Shown here: piece by piece, positions 51,547 through 60,600 of the stretch
Numbering within the stretch: position 1 is the stretch's first letter
Layout of the letters: every line of letters starts with the position of its first letter
Origin: an uncultured Burkholderiales bacterium
Lineage (GTDB): Bacteria > Pseudomonadota > Gammaproteobacteria > Burkholderiales > Burkholderiaceae_C
Length of the DNA: 64,000 bases
NCBI GenBank assembly: GCA_945952065.1
Contig: CAMFGY010000015.1
Coordinates: 1 to 64,000 of the forward strand
Direction: 5' to 3'
The notes under the pieces: model-generated
Database searches by the model: none
The model's input: only the letters and a program-made list of their open reading frames with translations
What the model was told of the DNA's origin: nothing
Made by a program: the position numbers and the translations under genes

Positions 51547-52385
51547 GGCTTGACGAACTTCAGCGTCATGCGATCGCTTTCACCAATCGCTTCAAAGCGC
51601 GCGCGGTCCTTGTCCTTGCTGGCAAACGTCGGCGGCAGATCCCAAACGCCGTTGGGGTGGTTGGCCGTGTCCTTGGGGTTGGCATTGATCTCGCTGCTGG
51701 CCACCAGCTTGAAGCCGGCGTTCTCGGCCATGCGGATCACATAGGCTTGGTGCACATAGCCGCTTTCGGCCTTCTCAGTCTGGGGCATATGGGCCGGTAA
51801 ACGGTGGTCCACCAAGCCGAAGGTGCCCCCGGGCTTCAAAGCCGTGAAGACGCTTTTGAACACCGCCTGGGTCTTGGCCTCACCCAGGGCCACCCAGTTG
51901 TGCACATTGCGGAAAGTCAGCACCAGATCGGCGCTGCCGGGCTTGGCATAGTCCAGCTTGCCGGTGCTGGCAGCAAACACCGTCACCTGGGCACGGTCGT
52001 ACAGGGCCGGACTGGCGGCCAATTTTTCCTTCAAACGCGCGGCGCTGCGCTGGAAATAAGCCTGTTCGGAGGCCGGGTCATCGCCCGCCAAAATCAGCTG
52101 GCCCTTCTCGCGCAAATACGGCGCCAAGATTTCGGTGTACCAACCACCGCCGGGGGAAAGTTCCACCACCGTCATGGTCGGCTTGATGCCGAAAAAGGTC
52201 AGGGTCTCGTAGGGATGACGGGCCGCATCACGAGCCACAAACGCCGGCGTGCGATGGCTGCCGGCGATGGCCGCCTTCAAGGCCTCATCCGTCTGCGCCT
52301 GCGCCGCAGTCATCAAGGGCAAGCCGGCCAGCAAGCCCAGGCTGGACAACAAAGCCGCTCTGCGCGTGATTTGAAGCAAATTCAT
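51543..52385 (-). CDS. Exported class I SAM-methyltransferase-fold protein
   Basis: A 280-residue protein with a signal peptide that has a twin-arginine-like start (ITRRAALLSSLG, cleavage near AQAQ). The rest has a methyltransferase fold: VVELSPGGGWYTEILAPYL (motif I, SAM site), LILAGDDPA and DLVLTFRNVHNW. The export signal is unusual because SAM is cytoplasmic, so the protein may be catalytically degenerate or act on another ligand. Coupled with the downstream DUF2520 gene. The ATG at 52385 is chosen over the longer frame, which has no signal-like N-terminus. Confidence 0.82.
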   Translation of the reverse strand: MNLLQITRRAALLSSLGLLAGLPLMTAAQAQTDEALKAAIAGSHRTPAFVARDAARHPYETLTFFGIKPTMTVVELSPGGGWYTEILAPYLREKGQLILAGDDPASEQAYFQRSAARLKEKLAASPALYDRAQVTVFAASTGKLDYAKPGSADLVLTFRNVHNWVALGEAKTQAVFKSVFTALKPGGTFGLVDHRLPAHMPQTEKAESGYVHQAYVIRMAENAGFKLVASSEINANPKDTANHPNGVWDLPPTFASKDKDRARFEAIGESDRMTLKFVKP

Positions 52386-52530
52386 GGTGAAGGCATCTCC
52401 GGTTTTTTGGGGGTCAGGTGTGAACAGGCGCGAGTATGGCCTGCCTTCGCCGCGGGTGGCAAAAGCCATGAGGGACAATGAGCTCTTTCGCCCCCCCCAA
52501 GTGCGCCCAACTTACACCGCTTGCCCCACC

Positions 52531-52875
52531 ATGAGCACCCCGACCGCCTGCCCCGTCTGCACCCTTGAAAACACCTACCGCGACGGAGCCCTGTGCATCT
52601 GCCCGGACTGCGGCCATGAATGGAGCGAGGACGACGCCGCGGACGGTGCCGCCGAAGAAGGCGCCAAAGTCGTGCGCGACGCCAACGGTCAGGTGCTGGT
52701 GGATGGCGACTCGGTGATCCTGATCAAAGACCTCAAGGTCAAGGGTTCTTCCCTGGTGCTGAAAAAAGGCAGCAAGGCCAAGAGCATCCGCCTGGTGGAC
52801 GGCGACCACGATGTGGACTGCAAGATCGACGGCGTCAGCCTCAGCCTCAAATCCGAGTTCCTGAAAAAGGCCTGA
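52531..52875 (+). CDS. yjdM: Zinc-ribbon protein YjdM (PhnA family)
   Basis: A 114-residue protein with an N-terminal zinc ribbon (CPVC...CPDCGHEW, Cys pairs near residues 7-30) and a C-terminal PhnA-like domain with VVRDANGQVLVDGDSV and IKDLKVKGSSLVLKKG. The family was named for phosphonate metabolism in error; its role is unknown. It is monocistronic and converges with the second chemoreceptor gene. Confidence 0.93.
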   Translation: MSTPTACPVCTLENTYRDGALCICPDCGHEWSEDDAADGAAEEGAKVVRDANGQVLVDGDSVILIKDLKVKGSSLVLKKGSKAKSIRLVDGDHDVDCKIDGVSLSLKSEFLKKA

Positions 52876-52883
52876 GGCGCCGA

Positions 52884-54431
52884 TCAGGCGGAACGCCCGT
52901 CCAGCCTGAACACCGACACCGCCTTGACCAGTTCCTGCGCCTGGTTCTTGAGGCTTTCCGCGGCGGCGGCTGATTCTTCAACCAGGGCGGCGTTTTGCTG
53001 CGTGCTGCGATCCATCTGCACCACCGCCTCGCCCACCTGGGCCACACCGTCGCTCTGCTCGGTGCTGGCGGCACTGATCTCGCCCACGATATCGCTGACC
53101 CGGCGGATCGCCGCCACCACCTCGTTCATGGTGCTGCCGGCTTGATCCACCAAGGCGCTGCCCTGCTCGACCCGCTCCACACTCACGCCAATCAGGCTCT
53201 TGATTTCGCGCGCCGCCTCGGCGCTGCGCTGCGCCAAGGAGCGCACCTCGCCCGCCACTACCGCAAAGCCGCGCCCCTGTTCGCCGGCACGCGCCGCTTC
53301 CACCGCGGCATTCAGGGCCAGGATATTGGTCTGAAAGGCAATGCCGTCGATGACGCCGATGATGTCGCTGATCTTGCGCGAGCTGTCATTGATTTCCTTC
53401 ATCGTGGCCACCACACGCCCCACCACCTCGCCGCCTTGCAGGGCCACGCTGCTGGCGTTTTGCGCCATCTGATTGGCTTGCCGTGCATTGTCTGCGTTGT
53501 GCCGGACGGTGGCGCCCAACTCCTCCATGGAGGCGGCGGTTTGCTCCAAGGCGCTGGCTTGCTGCTCGGTGCGAGCCGAGAGGTCGTTGTTGCCTGAGGC
53601 GATTTCCGCACTGGCGGTGGACACACTCTCCGAACCTTGGCGCACGGTGCTCACCACCTGCACCAAGCTCTTTTGCATGGCCGCCAGAGCAGCAAACAGA
53701 CGCGCAATTTCATCATTGCCGCGCACATCCAACTCACCACTCAAATCGCCCTGACCGATGCGCTCGGCAGCCCGGCTGGCGCGGGCCAGCCCGCCAGCGA
53801 TGCTGCGCGACAGACTCCGGCTGATCAAGACCGCCAGCACCACGCCCAACACCAGCAATATGGCACCCACCCCATAGAGGCGCTTGAAACTCTCTTCCAC
53901 CTGTTTTTGAGCTTGCTGCACATGACTCTGTTCGCCGTCGACCAAGGCCTGAGTGACGCGGACATACTCTTCAGTCAGCGGCACAAACTTGTCTTGGACC
54001 ATGGTGCGCGCCGCTGCATCATTGCCCGAGGCCTTCATTTGATTGGACTCGTCTCGAACTGCGAGCCAGCGCTTTCTGACCTCGACCACATCATCGGCCC
54101 GTTTGCGTGAGGCCTCTGATTGCACCAAGGCGAGAAACTCTTTTTGGGTTTCCGAAGTTTGCGCCGACGTGGCGGCCATCGCCTCTTTGAAGAAGCCCAG
54201 CATCGCGCCGCCTTCTGAAAAGCCCACGGCCAGAGAGCGCGCCGAGTTCTGGCGCACATGGCCTTGCCAAGCACTGGCCAAGCGCAGCAACTCGGCCGAG
54301 CGCTCCATGCGCTGAGTCGCCGCACTCGCCGCTTCAAGCTGCCAGGCCGTCAAACCCGCCAAGAGCAAAAACAATGCAAGCACCAAGCCGAAACCTGCTT
54401 TCAGCTTGCTTGCCACCGTCCAGTTCATCAT
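52884..54431 (-). CDS. Methyl-accepting chemotaxis protein (Tar/Tsr type)
   Basis: A 515-residue chemoreceptor. Membrane segment 1 is about 10-32, the periplasmic four-helix sensor runs to about 190, segment 2 follows, then HAMP and the signalling domain with tip [29 protein letters not shown] precedes the start (ATG at 54431, with a second ATG adjacent). Convergent with yjdM. The 406-bp region upstream is the structured gap 54432-54837. Confidence 0.94.
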   Translation of the reverse strand: MMNWTVASKLKAGFGLVLALFLLLAGLTAWQLEAASAATQRMERSAELLRLASAWQGHVRQNSARSLAVGFSEGGAMLGFFKEAMAATSAQTSETQKEFLALVQSEASRKRADDVVEVRKRWLAVRDESNQMKASGNDAAARTMVQDKFVPLTEEYVRVTQALVDGEQSHVQQAQKQVEESFKRLYGVGAILLVLGVVLAVLISRSLSRSIAGGLARASRAAERIGQGDLSGELDVRGNDEIARLFAALAAMQKSLVQVVSTVRQGSESVSTASAEIASGNNDLSARTEQQASALEQTAASMEELGATVRHNADNARQANQMAQNASSVALQGGEVVGRVVATMKEINDSSRKISDIIGVIDGIAFQTNILALNAAVEAARAGEQGRGFAVVAGEVRSLAQRSAEAAREIKSLIGVSVERVEQGSALVDQAGSTMNEVVAAIRRVSDIVGEISAASTEQSDGVAQVGEAVVQMDRSTQQNAALVEESAAAAESLKNQAQELVKAVSVFRLDGRSA

Positions 54432-54506
54432 TTGTCATCCTCAGAAAAAGTGCTGCCCTGCGGGGCCAGTCAAACCACCTTCCGGCTTGGGATCAAAGGT
54501 GGGCTG

Positions 54507-54670
54507 CGGGCTTTCAAAGCCCGACGTATGCCGGGCTATCGGCAGCGCAGGGACAAACTTGACCCAAGGCTCAGGCCGCAAGCCTTTGCCAACCGGCCCC
54601 CTTGCATTTGAATGCGCCGGGCAAACCGGGAAATGCCAACACGACCCGGCGCTGCCCCCAATTGCGGGCA
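54507..54670. other. Dense array of inverted repeats in a gene-free gap
   Basis: Six hairpin-forming repeats occur in 164 bases: A 54507-54523 (7-bp perfect stem, 3-nt loop); B 54529-54544 (5 bp); C 54566-54586 (6 bp); D 54593-54620 (two 5-bp helices); E 54626-54649 (5 bp, 14-nt loop); F 54653-54670 (5 bp). A further imperfect repeat is at 54550-54565. No coding signal is seen in the 406-base gap 54432-54837. The density suggests a structured RNA or leader of the plus-strand DoxX-like gene; no known riboswitch family could be assigned by eye. Confidence 0.45.
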
Positions 54671-54701
54671 AGCAGGCCCAATTACACACACCCAAGGTTC
54701 G

Positions 54702-54739
54702 ATTCAGGAGAATTCAGAGTCAATTCAGATGTGTTTCAG
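54702..54739 (+). repeat. Four helically phased ATTCAG-type repeats upstream of the DoxX-like gene
   Basis: ATTCAG at 54702, 54712 and 54723 and TTTCAG at 54734 are spaced 10, 11 and 11 bp, one helical turn apart. Direct repeats with this spacing are the hallmark of operators of winged-helix response-regulator-type proteins (PhoB/OmpR/ToxR fold). The array lies about 100 bp upstream of the DoxX-like start. A ToxR/CadC-type regulator is encoded 580 bp downstream. The link between them is inference. Confidence 0.55.
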
Positions 54740-54837
54740 GTGTTTTAAGCCCGGTTTGGCCACCATGCGCAGGCTCCAGCCCAGGCTGTCCTTGCGAGGC
54801 AGCGGGCATCGATCCACCCACTCTGAGAGCTTTCCCA

Positions 54838-55278
54838 ATGAAACTTTGGCCCGCCACCAGCCATCGCGCTGAAGACTTGCTTCACCTGCTGCGCATCACC
54901 ATCTGCCTGCTCGCTGCCATTCACGGCTGGACCCGTTTCACCGAGGGTCATGTGCTGGGCTTTGGCCGCTACCTCGCCCAGCTGGGTGTGCCGCTGGGCG
55001 TGCTGGCCGGCGTGCTGGTGTCGAGCATGGAGGCCTTTGTGGCACCGCTATTGGCCACCGGAAGATTGGGGCGCTTGAACACGCCGCTGGCGCTCGGCTT
55101 CGCCCTGATCTACACCGTCGGCATCTTCATCTACCACTGGCCCAATGGCTGGTTCTCTGCCGGGCACGACGATGGTTGCGAATATCCCACGCTGATGGTG
55201 CTGTGCTTTGGCCTGGTCGCCTGGTTCCATGCTGACGCCTGGCGTCGCCCCGAAGCGCTCCAGCGCCAAGCCGCGTAG
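54838..55278 (+). CDS. DoxX-like small integral membrane protein
   Basis: A 146-residue protein with four membrane helices. The DoxX-type pattern is LLHLLRITICLLAAIHGWTRFTEG, LAQLGVPLGVLAGVLVSSMEAF and NTPLALGFALIYTVGIF, with a polar cluster GHDDGCEYPTLM before helix 4. DoxX proteins contribute to redox or quinone-linked envelope functions, but the role of this one is not known. Preceded by the hairpin array and phased repeats; followed 41 bp later by the ToxR/CadC-type regulator gene. Confidence 0.75.
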   Translation: MKLWPATSHRAEDLLHLLRITICLLAAIHGWTRFTEGHVLGFGRYLAQLGVPLGVLAGVLVSSMEAFVAPLLATGRLGRLNTPLALGFALIYTVGIFIYHWPNGWFSAGHDDGCEYPTLMVLCFGLVAWFHADAWRRPEALQRQAA

Positions 55279-55319
55279 ACGGCCCGCCGACCTCATCGGG
55301 CGGGGCGGGGATCCCTACA

Positions 55320-56330
55320 ATGGCGACCGTCTCCAACGCCGTCGACCGTCCATGGACGCTGTCTGGCCTGCCGCCCTTCCCGATGGACCGACTGATCACC
55401 TCCGCCCAAGTCCTGCGCCTGCTGGACTGGCAACTCGACACCCGCAGCGGCGAACTGCTGCACTTGGCCAGCGGAGAACGTCAACGCCTCGAAGGCCGCC
55501 AATTGCAGTTGCTGCTGTACTTGGCCAGCCGCGAGGACGAAGTGGTTGGCTTGGAGGAATTGCTGGATCAGGTCTGGGTCGGCGTGATCGTCAGCCCTGA
55601 CTCGGTCTACCAAGCGATTGCGGCCCTGCGCCGCACGCTCGGCGATGACCCCCGACAGCCACGCTACATCGCCACCGTACCGCGTCAGGGTTATCGCTTG
55701 CTGCCACGGGCGCACCATGTGGATGAACCCACGGCAACGATGGCCCCCACCGCGGCCAACAGCCCGGCCAACAGCCTGGCTTCGCCGAATGCTGAACAAG
55801 AACTCGAGAAGCCGGCCGACGCCTCCGTCGCGCCAAGGCCTTCGCGCCGAATACTGTTGGGGGCGGGCCTGGGTGGCCTTGCCGTGCTTGCCCTGGGTGG
55901 GGCTTTGACCCGCTGGCCCGGTGGCAAGGCACTGCCACCCGCGCGATCGTTGGCGGTATTGCCTTTTCTCGACCTGACCGATGCCATGGATGCCGAGCCG
56001 CTGGCCGACGGCATGAGCGAACAACTGATCGATGCCCTGGGCAAACACCCAGAGTTGCAGGTGCAGGCCCGATCACGCGTTTTTGCCTACAAAGGCCGAG
56101 ACTGGCCGGCCAGCCGCATCGGCCAGGAACTCGGCGTGGCCCAGGTGCTGGAAGGCAGCGTCCGCGGCGATGGCTCGCAATTGCGCATCAACGCCCAGTT
56201 GGTGCAAGTGAGCGATGGCAAGGTGCGCTGGTCAGCCTCTTACGACCGGCCTCGCCGTGAACTGCTGCAATTGCAAAGCGATGTGGCACAGCGCATAGAG
56301 CAAGCGCTGGTCGGCTTGCTGGCTGGCTAG
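55320..56330 (+). CDS. ToxR/CadC-type membrane-bound winged-helix regulator
   Basis: A 336-residue protein. The N-terminal Trans_reg_C winged helix (about 35-125) contains LEGRQLQLLLYLASREDEVV and IAALRRTLGDDPRQPRYIATV, the DNA-binding form of ToxR/CadC/OmpR. A membrane segment (RILLGAGLGGLAVLALGGAL) lies near 178-198, and a periplasmic C-terminal domain (SLAVLPFLDL..DGMSEQLIDAL..GVAQVLEGSVR) resembles FlgO/TolB-like sensors. No TPR follows. It could regulate the neighbouring DoxX-like gene. The ATG at 55320 or the Met at 55383 may be the start. Confidence 0.88.
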   Translation: MATVSNAVDRPWTLSGLPPFPMDRLITSAQVLRLLDWQLDTRSGELLHLASGERQRLEGRQLQLLLYLASREDEVVGLEELLDQVWVGVIVSPDSVYQAIAALRRTLGDDPRQPRYIATVPRQGYRLLPRAHHVDEPTATMAPTAANSPANSLASPNAEQELEKPADASVAPRPSRRILLGAGLGGLAVLALGGALTRWPGGKALPPARSLAVLPFLDLTDAMDAEPLADGMSEQLIDALGKHPELQVQARSRVFAYKGRDWPASRIGQELGVAQVLEGSVRGDGSQLRINAQLVQVSDGKVRWSASYDRPRRELLQLQSDVAQRIEQALVGLLAG

Positions 56331-56435
56331 CCATTTGCTCTCAAAATCATCAAGCCCATCGCGCTTCGCCGCGCACTCACGGCCCATGCATCAAGCGATG
56401 CTGGACCTTTCAAGCGAAGCCCGCACGACAGCGGA

Positions 56436-56867
56436 TCATGGCAAGGCGTAGTCGTTGCGCTCGCTCGGATCCGGCGACAAATACTCGACAAACTCGAATT
56501 GCAGCCCTTCACGCGCAAGAAAATAGGCGCTTTTGCGAAAAGGATGGGCGCCACCCCAATGATCTGGGGTGTAGCCAGCCGCCCCTAGCTTTTGTAGCGT
56601 CTCTTCCAAAGACGCTACAACGATGCCTATGTGCTTGGTGCCAACAGCGGAACTCCGCCAATCGGCATGCGCGCCCTCGCCGCCGCTTTGCAGCGCAATG
56701 TAAGAACTCTCGGTGCCGACATGCAGCCAGCGTATCGTCTTGCCAAACCAATCCTGCACCCCTTGGCCACGCACTTGCCAAGTCGGCAAGGCACAGAGCA
56801 GCAGATTTTTGACCTCATCGAGATCGCGAACCGTCACGTTGGCATGTTCCACATAGGCTTGATGCAT
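56436..56867 (-). CDS. VOC-family (glyoxalase/bleomycin resistance fold) protein
   Basis: A 143-residue protein with one VOC domain (HANVTVRDLDEVKNLL..GTKHIGIVVASLEETLQKL..PFRKSAYFLAREGLQFEFVEYL). Metal ligands are likely His near the first and second strands and the Glu in FEFVEYL. Function unassigned. AAGGGGGT precedes the ATG at 56867; the upstream part of the open frame is not conserved. Confidence 0.85.
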   Translation of the reverse strand: MHQAYVEHANVTVRDLDEVKNLLLCALPTWQVRGQGVQDWFGKTIRWLHVGTESSYIALQSGGEGAHADWRSSAVGTKHIGIVVASLEETLQKLGAAGYTPDHWGGAHPFRKSAYFLAREGLQFEFVEYLSPDPSERNDYALP

Positions 56868-57041
56868 TGTTGACCCCCTTTCAGTCGGTGATGGCCTTTT
56901 TGGCCAAGAGACCGGATGCTGAAAGTTCAAGTGCACTTGAAGTCAAGGACTTCACCCAAGCGCCCGAGCCAGAAAGGCGCGTCGGAGCCCCACCTCAAAC
57001 CAGAGCCCGAGGGTGCATGGGCGATAGATGCTCTGTAGCCC

Positions 57042-57512
57042 TCACCCCACCGGCAGCGCCGTCTCGTACTTGACCTCGCGCAGCACCACATTGCTGCGCA
57101 CGCTGGCCACGCCGGGCACTTTGAAGATTTGGCTTTGCAGAAAGGCGTCGTAGGCCTTCATATCGGGCACGACGACCTTGATCACGTAGTCGGCCTCGCC
57201 GGTGATGCCGTGGCATTCGATGATCTCGCGGCTGACCTGCACCAGGCGCTCGAATTGCTCGACCGCCCCTTCGCTGTGCCGCACCAGGCTGACATTGGCC
57301 AGCACGCAGATATTGAGGCCCAGCTTCTCGCGGTCCACCAGGGCGACATGGCGGCGAATCACGCCGCTGTCTTCCAGCTCCTTGATGCGGCGCCACACGG
57401 GTGTGGCCGAGAGCCCCACCTGGTCGGCCAAGGCCTGGGTGCTTTGGCGGCAATCGGATTGCAAGGCCTCCAAAATCTGCCGGGTGGCCCGATCAAAACG
57501 ATCCATCTCCAT
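57042..57512 (-). CDS. Lrp/AsnC-family transcriptional regulator
   Basis: A 156-residue regulator. N-terminal helix-turn-helix (ILEALQSDCRQSTQALADQVGLSATPVWRRIKELED) and C-terminal RAM ligand-binding domain (NVSLVRHSEGAVEQFERLV, GITGEADYVIKVVVPDM). Start at 57512 has AAGGAG upstream. It is divergent from the indolepyruvate ferredoxin oxidoreductase gene with 123 bp between, so it probably regulates that gene in response to an aromatic or branched amino acid, as is usual for this pair. Confidence 0.92.
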   Translation of the reverse strand: MEMDRFDRATRQILEALQSDCRQSTQALADQVGLSATPVWRRIKELEDSGVIRRHVALVDREKLGLNICVLANVSLVRHSEGAVEQFERLVQVSREIIECHGITGEADYVIKVVVPDMKAYDAFLQSQIFKVPGVASVRSNVVLREVKYETALPVG

Positions 57513-57635
57513 AACAAGCTCCTTTGAGATGAATTCTCTCATTGAGCCGCTTGACAGCAGCAAACAGAGCAACAAACACTGGGCCCTCTGACGAAAAATT
57601 CCGGCCTGCCATCGTTCGTCTTGCGAGGAAAGCCC

Positions 57636-60600
57636 ATGTCCAGTTCAGAAGCCCCCACCCACAGCCCCGCAGCGCCAGCGCTGCGCGACTACAAGCTCTC
57701 GGACAACCTCGCGGCCAAAAGCGGCGCGGTCTTTTTGACCGGCACCCAAGCCCTGGTGCGTTTGCTGCTGGCGCAAAAAGCGCAGGACGAAAGCAAGGGC
57801 CTGAAGACTGCGGGCTTCGTCTCGGGCTACCGTGGCAGCCCCCTGGGCATGGTGGACCAGCAGCTGTGGAAGGCCAAAAAGTTTCTCGACGCGGCCCAGG
57901 TGAACTTCCTGCCCGCCATCAACGAAGACCTGGCCGCCACCGCTTGCCTGGGCGTGCAGCGCGTGGCCCTGGACCCCAAGCGCACCGCCGATGGCGTGTT
58001 CGCCATGTGGTACGGCAAGGGCCCGGGCGTGGACCGCTCGGGTGATGCGCTCAAGCATGGCAATGTCTATGGGACGTCCAAGTTAGGCGGCGTGCTGGTG
58101 GTCTGCGGTGACGACCATGGCTGTGTCTCGTCCAGCACCCCGCACCAGAGCGATTTGGCCCTGCAGGCCTGGCATATGCCCATCGTGCACCCGGGCAATG
58201 TGGCGGAGTATTTGGAGTTTGGCCTGTATGGCTGGGCGCTGAGCCGTTTTTCGTCGACCTGGGTCGGCTTCAAGGCCATCTCCGAGGTGGTGGAGTCGGG
58301 CATGACGGTGGATCTGGACAGCGTGCCGCTGGACTTTGAACTGCCGGTGGACCATCAGGCTCCGGTGGATCTGCACATCCGCGCCGTGGACCTGCCCTCG
58401 CTGGAGCTGGAAACCCGCCTGGAACACAAGCTCAACGCCGTCAAAGCCTTTGCCAAGCTCAACAGCATTGACAAACACATCGTCGTGAGCCCACGCGCCA
58501 GCCTGGGCATCGTCACCGTGGGCAAGGCGCACTACGACTTCATGGAAGTGCTGCGCCGCCTGGACCTGGACCCGAATGCCCTGGCCGCCGCCGGTGTGCG
58601 GGTCTACAAGGTCGGCCTGGTGTTCCCACTGGAAGCCTCGCGCATGAGCGAGTTCGCCCAGGGCCTGAGCGATATGCTGGTGATCGAGGAAAAAGCCCCG
58701 GTGGTGGAGCGCCAAATCAAAGAGCTGCTCTACCACCTGCCAGACGCTCAGCGCCCTCGCGTGGTGGGCAAGACCGATGAGCATGGCCAGCCCGTGCTGA
58801 GCGCGCTTGGCGAGCTGCGCCCTTCGCGCATCATGAACACCGTGGCCGATTGGCTGGCCCGCCTCAACCCCGCGCTGGACCGCCGCCACCTGGTGGTGGA
58901 CTTCCTCACCCCCTGCCTGCTCTCCAATGCCGCTGACGGCGTGCGCCGCCAGCCCTATTTCTGCTCAGGCTGCCCGCACAACACCTCTACCAAATTGCCC
59001 GAGGGCTCGCGGGCCCTGGCCGGCATCGGCTGCCACTTCATGGCCAGCTGGATGGAGCGCGGCACCTCCGGGCTCATCCAAATGGGGGCCGAGGGCGTGG
59101 ACTGGGCGGCGCACAGCCGCTTCACCACCGAAAAACATGTGTTCCAAAACCTGGGCGACGGCACCTACTACCACTCGGGCTATTTGGCGATCCGCCAAGC
59201 CATCGCGGCCAAGACCAATATCACCTACAAAATCCTCTACAACGACGCGGTCGCCATGACCGGCGGCCAGCCGGTGGACGGCAGCACCAGCGTGCCCCAG
59301 ATCGCCCGCCAGGTGGAGGCCGAGGGCGTGAAGCGTCTGGTGGTGGTGAGCGACGAGCCGCAGAAATACCAAGGCCACGAGAACCTCTTCCCCCCGGGCA
59401 CCACCTTCCACGACCGCAGCGAGCTGGACGCGGTGCAGCGCGAGTTGCGCGAAATAGAAGGCGTGACGGTGCTGATCTACGACCAAACCTGCGCCGCCGA
59501 AAAGCGCCGCCGTCGCAAGAAGAAGGAATTCGTTGACCCGCCCATGCGCATCTTCATCAACGAGCAGGTCTGCGAAGGCTGCGGTGACTGCGGCCAAGCC
59601 AGCAACTGCCTGTCGGTGGTGCCAGTGGAGACCGATTTCGGCCGCAAGCGCGCCATCGAACAGAGCAGCTGCAACAAAGACTTCAGCTGCATCAAGGGCT
59701 TTTGCCCCAGCTTTGTCTCGGTGCATGGCGCGCAGCTGAAAAAGCGCGTCGGCGCGGGCTTCAGCGCGCAAGACCTGGCCCGCGAAATCGCTGCCATTGG
59801 CCAGCCCGACCCTTGGCAATGGACCGGCCCCTTCGACCTCTTGGTGACCGGCGTGGGCGGCACCGGCGTGCTGACCGTGGGTGCACTCGTTTCCATGGCC
59901 GCGCACTTGGAGGGCAAGCAAGCCTCGGTGCTGGACTTCATGGGCTTTGCGCAAAAAGGCGGCTCGGTGCTGAGCTTTGTGCGCATCGCGCCGACCCAAG
60001 ACCTGCTCAACCAGGTGCGCATCGACACCCAGCAGGCCGATGTGCTCTTGGCCTGCGATATGGTGGTGGGCGCCTCCCCCGATGCGCTGGGCACGGTCAA
60101 GCCGGGCCGCACCGTCATCGTGGCCAACACCCATGAGCTGCCCACCGCCGCTTTTGTGCGCAACCCCGATGCCAGCCTGCAAGGCGAATCGCTGCTGGCC
60201 AAGATGCGCCATGCGATTGCCGATGACAAGCTGCTCTCCACCCTGGATGCCCAAGCGATTGCCCAAGACCTGATGGGCGACACCATGCCCAGCAACATCG
60301 TCATGCTGGGCGCCTGCTATCAGCGCGGCTTGATCCCCTTGAGCGAAGCCGCCCTGCTGCGCGCCATGGGACTCAACGGCGTGGCCGTGGAGGGCAACAA
60401 GACCGCTTTTGCACTGGGCCGCCTGGCGATGGGCGCGCCCGAGGCACTGGACCGGCTGCGCGGCGGCAGCGCCACCGAGCACAAAGTGCAGCTGCTGTTG
60501 GGCCAAGACAAGCTCGATGGGCCAGAGGGCTTGATCGCCCGCCGCATGCAGCATTTGAGCGCCTATCAAGATGACGCCTATGCGCAGCGTTATGCCGCCT

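Noticed and set aside
54541-54600. Resemblance of the plus strand to a c-di-GMP-I (GEMM) riboswitch core or a SAM riboswitch
   Set aside because: Short matches such as GCAGGGACAAAC and GCAAGCCT can be lined up by eye, but I cannot obtain the conserved helices or tetraloop-receptor pairing of either class.
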